Of a stretch of 30,930 nucleotides of DNA, positions 25,758-30,930 are shown one piece after another (the stretch's first letter is position 1; every line of letters starts with the position of its first letter). Origin of the DNA: CAZSMC01 sp964607755 (GTDB lineage: Bacteria > Zhuqueibacterota > Zhuqueibacteria > Residuimicrobiales > Krinioviventaceae); assembly GCA_964607755.1 (NCBI GenBank), contig CAZSMC010000050.1, positions 1-30,930 of the forward strand, read 5' to 3'. The position numbers were made by a program, and so were the translations under genes. The notes below the pieces were generated by a model. It was not told the DNA's origin. It saw only the letters and a program-made list of their open reading frames with translations, and made no database searches.

Positions 25758-27110
25758 ATGGAAAAAAGAATGAAAATTTTCAAAAGTTGCGCAGTGGTGT
25801 TGCTTTTTATGGTAACAATTTCAGGAGCAATAACCTCGGGCGATTTTTCAAATCCACCGAGTAACATGAATCCTATGCGGGTTTATATCAAAAGCGTGAA
25901 TATTGATGCTGGCTTGAGCGAAACATATCTCGTCGCCGGTGATAAAATTGGCGCTTTTGATGTTATAGAGGGTGATACATTATGCGTGGGATTCAAGCAA
26001 TTGTCTTCTACTTATGTAGATTATGAGTCAGACCCACTTTTGTTTTTTGATACCTATGAAATTGAAAAAGAATACGGAACAATTATCAATTATGGCTATC
26101 AGTCAGGTAATGAAATTATTTTAGCCGTGTTCAAAACAAATGACGGTCTGGTTTATAAGTTCAACCGTGAAGAGTTAACCTATGTGAATCCATCGACAGG
26201 CGAACAGGAAGGCGATTATGATTCAACCTATGTCTCTCGCGGATCAGTTATGGCTGAGATTCACGGCGAAAAATTCGCTCTAAATATTGATGTTAACGAC
26301 CCTGCAAAGGGGGAGGTCCACATTAAGTTTAATGAAGCAGATGATTTTACTCTGGCAGAATCCCCTTATTCGTTACAAAAGGGATCATCTGTATGGTTGT
26401 ATGGTGTGCCGCTTAATCCGGAAGAGTATGAATTTTCAAAATGGACCTATGGAACTGATGGCGAGTCACCCGACAGTATCGTTACGCTCTCAATGGATGG
26501 AGATAAACATTATACTGCCTACTTTACCTATGTTATTCCTGTTGAACTCGCTTCTTTTTCCGTAACTTCTCTAAGACAGGGCAAAGGCGCCATGCTGACC
26601 TGGCAAACAACTTCGGAAACCAATAATTATGGTTTTGAAATTGAGCGCGCTTTTAACTCTGCACAAAATGGCTGGGAAACCATCGGCTTTGTTGAAGGCG
26701 AAGGAACTTCGCATTCGCTTCATTCTTACAGCTTTGTGGATAACACCATTTCCCAACCTGGTCGATATCTCTACCGCCTGAAGCAGATCGATACAGATGG
26801 CAGTTACGAATACTCGAGTGTGCAAGTGTGGGTAGCTAAAGCCCCATCAACATTTGCACTGTTGCCGAATTTTCCGAATCCGTTCAATCCGCAAACCACG
26901 ATTACCTATCAGGTAAAGGAAAAATCCCAGGTCACTATTACGGTTTATGATTTGCTGGGACAGCGGGTCGCAACACTGGTTGACGCTGAAAAACAAGCCG
27001 GTTCCTACACAGTAACGTTCAATGCGGCAGAAATGAGCGCTGGAATGTATTTTTACAAGATGAAAGCCGGTGAGTTTGAACAGATACGCAAAATGACGTT
27101 GGTGAAATGA
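25758..27110 (+). CDS. T9SS cargo protein: GDKIG module, InlB-like repeat, Fn3-like domain
   Basis: The 450-residue protein has a signal peptide (about 1-28). A variant module (about 35-155) has NPMRVYIKSV, AGDKIGAFD and GDTLCVGF. A short InlB-B-repeat-like segment (about 178-258) ends in HYTAYFTY. A sandwich domain follows with LTWQTTSETNNYGFEIERA and YLYRLKQIDTDGSYEYS (about 262-358), a type often seen just before T9SS domains. The sorting domain (about 366-450) has NFPNPFNPQTTITYQ and ends in RKMTLVK. ACGAGG suits the ATG at 25758; an ATG four codons later is also possible. It is probably a surface protein. The next gene is a close relative. Confidence 0.82.
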   Translation: MEKRMKIFKSCAVVLLFMVTISGAITSGDFSNPPSNMNPMRVYIKSVNIDAGLSETYLVAGDKIGAFDVIEGDTLCVGFKQLSSTYVDYESDPLLFFDTYEIEKEYGTIINYGYQSGNEIILAVFKTNDGLVYKFNREELTYVNPSTGEQEGDYDSTYVSRGSVMAEIHGEKFALNIDVNDPAKGEVHIKFNEADDFTLAESPYSLQKGSSVWLYGVPLNPEEYEFSKWTYGTDGESPDSIVTLSMDGDKHYTAYFTYVIPVELASFSVTSLRQGKGAMLTWQTTSETNNYGFEIERAFNSAQNGWETIGFVEGEGTSHSLHSYSFVDNTISQPGRYLYRLKQIDTDGSYEYSSVQVWVAKAPSTFALLPNFPNPFNPQTTITYQVKEKSQVTITVYDLLGQRVATLVDAEKQAGSYTVTFNAAEMSAGMYFYKMKAGEFEQIRKMTLVK

Positions 27111-27120
27111 GAGCAGGACG

Positions 27121-27155
27121 TTTGTAGTACACCTCTCAGGTGTGCTACAAATTTT
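27121..27155 (+). terminator. Terminator hairpin, first copy of a duplicated element
   Basis: TTTGTAGTACACCT (27121-27134) pairs with AGGTGTGCTACAAA (27138-27151), with one wobble and a CTC loop, followed by TTTT. It starts 10 nt after the stop codon. The same 14-nt arms recur after the next surface-protein gene at 28703-28733. Confidence 0.72.
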
Positions 27156-27178
27156 ACGAATCATATATCTGCGCACTT

Positions 27179-27328
27179 GAAAGTTAGGTTACCCCCTCCC
27201 ACCTGACTTTCATCGGCGCGCGGCCCCTCGGCGGAAATTTCTAGCATAATCTGTAAAGCAACAAGCCGAGGGGCCTTAAAAAAAGGGGAGGGCGAAAATG
27301 CGGTATAATGCGATACCGCATTTTTTTT
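27179..27328 (+). ncRNA. Candidate structured RNA or hairpin-rich element
   Basis: Three stems follow one another. GAAAGTTAGGT (27179-27189) pairs with ACCTGACTTTC (27201-27211). GGCCCCTCGGC (27222-27232) pairs perfectly with GCCGAGGGGCC (27265-27275) around a 32-nt loop. A terminator ends the element (27299-27328). The loop of the first stem contains CCCTCCC (27194-27200), complementary to GGGAGGG (27286-27292), so a pseudoknot is possible. It matches no RNA family I recognise. A dispersed DNA repeat is the main alternative. Confidence 0.35.
27299..27328 (+). terminator. Strong rho-independent terminator without an adjacent gene
   Basis: TGCGGTAT (27299-27306) and ATACCGCA (27313-27320) form a perfect 8-bp stem, followed by eight T residues and preceded by AAAA. 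It lies 190 nt after the nearest plus-strand stop, which already has its own terminator hairpin. It probably ends a transcript that starts inside the intergenic region. A shorter T run on the minus strand could make it bidirectional. Confidence 0.8.
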
Positions 27329-27591
27329 AAGAAAAAAAACAAAAAATTCTTTCATTTGGGTTTAAATTTTATTAGATTATTTTAATTATTAATCCATTAC
27401 CACGTGTTTGCTAATATTTTTGTGCATCACCTTTTGGGAATATTCAGATATCACATTGCTCATTGCATCAAAACGGAATCGCATAGTCGGGGCGAAGGCA
27501 CATAGTGATATGTGAATATTTGTTTCTACAAGCTTTACATAGTATTGCAAATAGATTTGTTCATTTTTACTGCATTTACGAGAGGCCCGTC

Positions 27592-28692
27592 ATGAAAAAA
27601 CATATGCATTGTAATTTTTGTATACTATTGCTCATGTTTATGACCCCTTTTCTCGTCATTTCTCAACAAATCACGCCAGAGTCCTTCAAGATGCCTTCTA
27701 CATATCATGATGCGATGTTCTTTTATATTACCAGTGTGCACATAGACAACGGATTCAATGAAACACATCTCGTCCCTGGTGATAAAATAGGAATTTTTGA
27801 CGCTTCGGCTTTTGGTGATACAATTTGTGTTGGCATGCGTGAGTGCGATGACTTGTTTGCACAAGGATATTTTCCTCCCGAATGGTTGACTCTGGTGGCT
27901 ACCCGGGACCAGGACAACAACGAAAACGATATACCTGAAACCGGGTTTGTGGCTGGTCATACTGCTATATTTGCTGTTTATAAATCACGTGAGGATGAGG
28001 TTTATGTACTGGATTCTAACGAGATCCTTACTGATTCGCCTACAGGAGAAAAAGTGGGTTCGCCGGTTTTTGAACCAAAAGCGGATGCGACTGTCAGGAT
28101 TTATGGCGGTTCTAATACGCCGGTGGAGATGACATTTTTCAGGATTTCTTCCTTGCCGCAAGACCGCGGTGCCCTATTAAGCTGGCAAACTGCGTCGGAA
28201 ACTAATAATTTTGGTTTTAATATCCAAAGGACTCGTCAGGAGGATAAAGAAAACTGGAAAACAATCGGTTTTGTAAATGGCCAAGGCACGTCCAATAAAA
28301 TCCATTCCTACCAGTTTATTGATGATGAAAAGTTGCTCTCCGGAACTTATTTCTATCGTCTGAAACAAATGGATACGGACGGCAGTTACCGTTATACTGC
28401 TGTGGAAACGCGAATAGTACAGGCCCCTGCTCTATTTGCGCTGGAACAAAATGTTCCCAATCCTTTCAATCCTCGCACCACAATCAGCTTTCAATTAAAA
28501 AATGACAGTTACGTGAATATTTCTGTATATAATATTCACGGCCGAAAAATAGCGACATTGGTGGATGGTGATAAAAAGTCCGGACATCACACCATTCAAT
28601 TTGATACGAAAGATATGAGTGCCGGCACTTATTTTTACACCATGCAGGCCGGCAGTTTTAAAGAAACTCGTAAAATGACATTGCTGAAATGA
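27592..28692 (+). CDS. T9SS cargo protein: GDKIG module plus Fn3-like domain
   Basis: From the ATG at 27592 (GAGAGG upstream) the protein has 366 residues and a signal peptide (about 1-25). The module (about 38-165) contains AMFFYITSVHIDNG, PGDKIGIFD, GDTICVGM and a PTGEK turn. The sandwich domain (about 178-270) has LSWQTASETNNFGFNIQRT and FYRLKQMDTDGSYRYT. The sorting domain (about 282-366) has NVPNPFNPRTTISFQ and ends in RKMTLLK. Domain by domain it parallels the gene at 25758 but lacks the InlB-like insert, so the two are probably tandem paralogues. It is likely exported by T9SS and surface-attached. Function unknown. Confidence 0.82.
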   Translation: MKKHMHCNFCILLLMFMTPFLVISQQITPESFKMPSTYHDAMFFYITSVHIDNGFNETHLVPGDKIGIFDASAFGDTICVGMRECDDLFAQGYFPPEWLTLVATRDQDNNENDIPETGFVAGHTAIFAVYKSREDEVYVLDSNEILTDSPTGEKVGSPVFEPKADATVRIYGGSNTPVEMTFFRISSLPQDRGALLSWQTASETNNFGFNIQRTRQEDKENWKTIGFVNGQGTSNKIHSYQFIDDEKLLSGTYFYRLKQMDTDGSYRYTAVETRIVQAPALFALEQNVPNPFNPRTTISFQLKNDSYVNISVYNIHGRKIATLVDGDKKSGHHTIQFDTKDMSAGTYFYTMQAGSFKETRKMTLLK

Positions 28693-28702
28693 GGCCAAGA
28701 AG

Positions 28703-28733
28703 TTTGTAGTACACCTTTCAGGTGTGCTACAAA
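28703..28733 (+). terminator. Terminator hairpin, second copy of a duplicated element
   Basis: TTTGTAGTACACCT (28703-28716) pairs with AGGTGTGCTACAAA (28720-28733) around TTC. The arms are identical to those at 27121-27151, and only the loop differs. It lies between the convergent surface-protein and symporter genes. The T tract on either side is short, so bidirectional termination is likely but modest. Confidence 0.6.
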
Positions 28734-28752
28734 TTCTATATGGAAAATTTAT

Positions 28753-30663
28753 TTATAAAACAGATTCATCCGATTTTTCATACTTGCGCAAATCGCGATA
28801 AATGATAAAAGCGGCAACAGCTCCTGTAGTCAAGTAAATCGCTCCTGCCAACCATTCTGCGAAAATTATTTTACCGATTCCAAACAAGGCTGCATAAACC
28901 AGAACAACACCGCAAAGCCAATCTACAAAAAGATGACTGTAACCTGAATCCGGTTTAACCTCCGGGAGTTCTTTGGCAACAGCGCGCCAACCCGGTCCAC
29001 CAGGATGGGCCTTGCGGTAAAAAGCATGCAGCTTGTCCCTTTCTACCGGTCTTGTTAAAAAAGTAACAATTAACCAGACAATGGTCGTGCCCAGTACTGT
29101 CGGATAAAGTGTGATTGGCGATTGCATGCCGTACCCGTAACGTGCGATCGGATAGATAATTAATGGCACTATCATGGAGATAATTTCCGACCAGGCGTTG
29201 ATTCGCCACCAGAACCAGCGCAATATAAGCACCGCTCCCATGCCGGCGCTTGCGTTGATGATAAACTCCCAGGCTCCGGAAATAGTGGTGAGGAAAAAAC
29301 GGGTGATGAGCAAAGAAAAAATGACCAGGATCACAATTGACAAACGGGATACCTGCACATAGTGCTTTTCCTGAGCCTTTTTGCGAATAAATCGCTTGTA
29401 AAAATCATTGATCAGATAAGATGTTCCCCAGTTGAGCTGGGCAGCAATTGTAGACATATACGCCGCTAGAAAAACGGCGATGAGCAGTCCAAGAAGACCA
29501 GTGGGCAAATAACGAACCATCAGTTTCGGATACATGATTCCGGGATCAACCGTATTTTCATAAGTTTCGTACATTTGTATGAATTCGGCATCGTAATCAG
29601 CCACTTTGTGTCCGTGAATAAAAACGTGATCGTTATAAGCTTGCTCTACTTGCTGATAAAGTTCCGGATTTTGTTGTTTTATGATATCGGTGTCTCTTTC
29701 TCGTGGCAAAATGACCAGCGCGGATAAGGCGACCAGAATCCAGGGCCAGGGCCGCAGCGTGTAGTGAGCGATTGTAAACCACAAGGTTGCAAACAGACTG
29801 TTTTTTTCATCTTTGGCCGACATCATGCGCTGGGCGATGTAACCGCCACCACCCGGATCCGCTCCAGGGTACCAGGTGGACCACCATTGCAGTCCAATGT
29901 GGGCGAAAAAGGCACCGGCTGTCAATGCCAGAGCGCCGCCAGTGACACCGGTTACAGACACATCACCGATTTTTGGGAAAAAGCTGAGCACCTGCGGAGC
30001 AATTTTCGATTTGAGGGCAACTGTGCTGCCGATTTGTGGTAAATTCAACACAATAATGGCCAAAACAATGCAGCCAACCATGGCAAAGAGAAATTGAAAA
30101 CTGTCCGTTCGCGCCGTGCCCAGCAAGCCGGAGGCAGAGGCGTAAATTGCAATTATGATGGCTGCCGTGACGACCAATAAAAATGGATCGATGCCGGGAA
30201 TGGTGACACTGAAAATTTTTTCCATGGCTTTGTGAACCCAGCCCAAAACGATGGCGTTCATAAAAAGTCCCAAATAAATTGCTCGGAAACCACGCAAGGC
30301 TGCGGCCGGCTTGCCAGAGTAGCGAAATTCGACAAATTCAACATCTGTCATAATGCCGGACCGCCGCCACAGTTTGGCAAAAAAGAACACGGTCAGGATG
30401 GCACCGATAGCGAGATTCCACCACAACCAGTTTCCGGCGATGCCGTTTCGCGCCACCAGTTCCGTGACAGCCAGGGGAGTATCCGCCGCAAAGGTTGTGG
30501 CGACCATTGCCGTCCCGGCTATATACCATGGCATGTTGCGGCCGGAAAGAAAAAATTGACCGGTATCTCTGCCAGCCCGCTTTGAATAGTATGCAGCAAT
30601 TCCAAAAATGATCAAAAAGAACAACACGATCACAGAAATATCCATCCAGTGCAGTTGAATCAT
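28753..30663 (-). CDS. Sodium:solute symporter (SSS family)
   Basis: The 636-residue membrane protein has about 13-14 hydrophobic segments. The SSS start is clear: MDISVIVLFFLIIFGIAAYYSKRAG, GQFFLSGRNMPWYIAGTAMVATTFAADTP, then a VEFRYSGKPAAALRGFRA loop. Later come the GLLGLLIAVFLAAYMSTIAAQLNWGTSYLINDFYKRF segments typical of the family core. A long hydrophilic insert (about 325-380) carries many acidic residues. SSS proteins import sugars, amino acids or other solutes with Na+, and the substrate cannot be read here. AGGTGG lies 5 nt before the ATG. It is convergent with the last surface-protein gene and may import products released outside the cell, which is inference. Confidence 0.88.
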   Translation of the reverse strand: MIQLHWMDISVIVLFFLIIFGIAAYYSKRAGRDTGQFFLSGRNMPWYIAGTAMVATTFAADTPLAVTELVARNGIAGNWLWWNLAIGAILTVFFFAKLWRRSGIMTDVEFVEFRYSGKPAAALRGFRAIYLGLFMNAIVLGWVHKAMEKIFSVTIPGIDPFLLVVTAAIIIAIYASASGLLGTARTDSFQFLFAMVGCIVLAIIVLNLPQIGSTVALKSKIAPQVLSFFPKIGDVSVTGVTGGALALTAGAFFAHIGLQWWSTWYPGADPGGGGYIAQRMMSAKDEKNSLFATLWFTIAHYTLRPWPWILVALSALVILPRERDTDIIKQQNPELYQQVEQAYNDHVFIHGHKVADYDAEFIQMYETYENTVDPGIMYPKLMVRYLPTGLLGLLIAVFLAAYMSTIAAQLNWGTSYLINDFYKRFIRKKAQEKHYVQVSRLSIVILVIFSLLITRFFLTTISGAWEFIINASAGMGAVLILRWFWWRINAWSEIISMIVPLIIYPIARYGYGMQSPITLYPTVLGTTIVWLIVTFLTRPVERDKLHAFYRKAHPGGPGWRAVAKELPEVKPDSGYSHLFVDWLCGVVLVYAALFGIGKIIFAEWLAGAIYLTTGAVAAFIIYRDLRKYEKSDESVL

Positions 30664-30790
30664 CTTTCCACCTCGATTTTCCCATGAAACAGTTGAAAGA
30701 ATTCAGAACCGATAACCTATTTATTCAACGATTGAACAATAAAATATCTGTAATTTTCTAGCGAGAAGCAAGCGATTTCTGGATTATTCT

Positions 30791-30930
30791 GTAAAAGCTC
30801 ACTGATGAGAGAAAAGCTTTCCAGCATTACAAAAAAGTGGGCTAAAGCCCGTTATGTTGAGAGGTCATCTTTAACCCCGAGCTAAAGCTCGGGGCGCAAT
30901 ATTATAGCCCCGACTTTTAAGTCGGGGTTA
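30791..30930 (-). repeat. Three-hairpin repeat, right copy (inverted)
   Basis: This is the reverse complement of the element at 152-287. It has the same three hairpins and the same tail, with a few substitutions and short indels (for example a longer T run after the GGGC hairpin). The outer boundary of the repeat falls exactly on the last base of the window, which suggests the sequence ends at a repeat edge. Confidence 0.85.

Larger units (their letters stand above)
27111..27591. other. 481-nt intergenic region between the third and fourth surface-protein genes
   Basis: The first half holds the hairpin at 27121-27155 and the structured element at 27179-27328. The second half (27330-27591) is AT-rich with no recognised gene and no clear promoter, although it must carry the signals for the gene at 27592. 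An in-frame extension of that gene reaches 27505 but lacks a signal peptide and ribosome binding site. Confidence 0.5.

Noticed and set aside
27161..27355. 64-codon minus-strand frame across the hairpin-rich element
   Set aside because: It follows GC-rich stems and the terminator, has no motif, and no convincing ribosome binding site.

Overview
The window is bacterial chromosomal DNA with densely packed genes in both directions. The best clue to its source is a set of four secreted proteins ending in the NPFNP-type C-terminal domain used by the type IX secretion system (T9SS). Together with the SpoIVB-like S55 peptidase, a secreted C69 dipeptidase, an SSS symporter and the moderate GC content, this points to a member of the FCB group. 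A KSB1- or Calditrichota-like lineage fits better than a classical Bacteroidetes, but that placement is inference. No rRNA, tRNA or CRISPR array was seen.

Region by region: (1) 1-413 holds a three-hairpin repeat and a promoter/leader. (2) 414-6902 is a compact plus-strand operon: S55 peptidase, secreted beta-propeller protein, NrnA-type DHH phosphoesterase, double-GAF protein and small membrane protein. (3) 6934-9592 holds a minus-strand C69 dipeptidase divergent from an FNR-like flavin reductase. (4) 9760-15480 is a plus-strand series: a large BcrAD/BadF/DUF2229 dehydratase activase whose C-terminal part lies in a separate gene, with a GxxExxY nuclease-fold gene flanked by inverted 11-nt repeats between the two parts, then a rhodanese and a MauE/DoxX-type membrane protein. 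(5) 15480-15943 looks like an insertion scar with a truncated antitoxin-like ORF. (6) 15944-17368 is a minus-strand CCA-adding enzyme/poly(A) polymerase family gene. (7) 17369-18188 is a long non-coding stretch with a good sigma-54 site. (8) 18189-28692 is an array of four T9SS cargo proteins (2196, 254, 450 and 366 aa) sharing a GDEIAVFDG-type module. (9) 28753-30663 is a minus-strand sodium:solute symporter. (10) An inverted copy of the three-hairpin repeat closes the window, and its outer edge falls exactly on the last base.

The parts most worth follow-up are the surface-protein array with its recurring unnamed module, sigma-54-like sites and duplicated terminator hairpins; the activase divided by a GxxExxY cassette; and a structured, possibly pseudoknotted intergenic element ending in a strong terminator at 27179-27328. 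The core enzymes (NrnA, CCA enzyme, flavin reductase, symporter) look ordinary.
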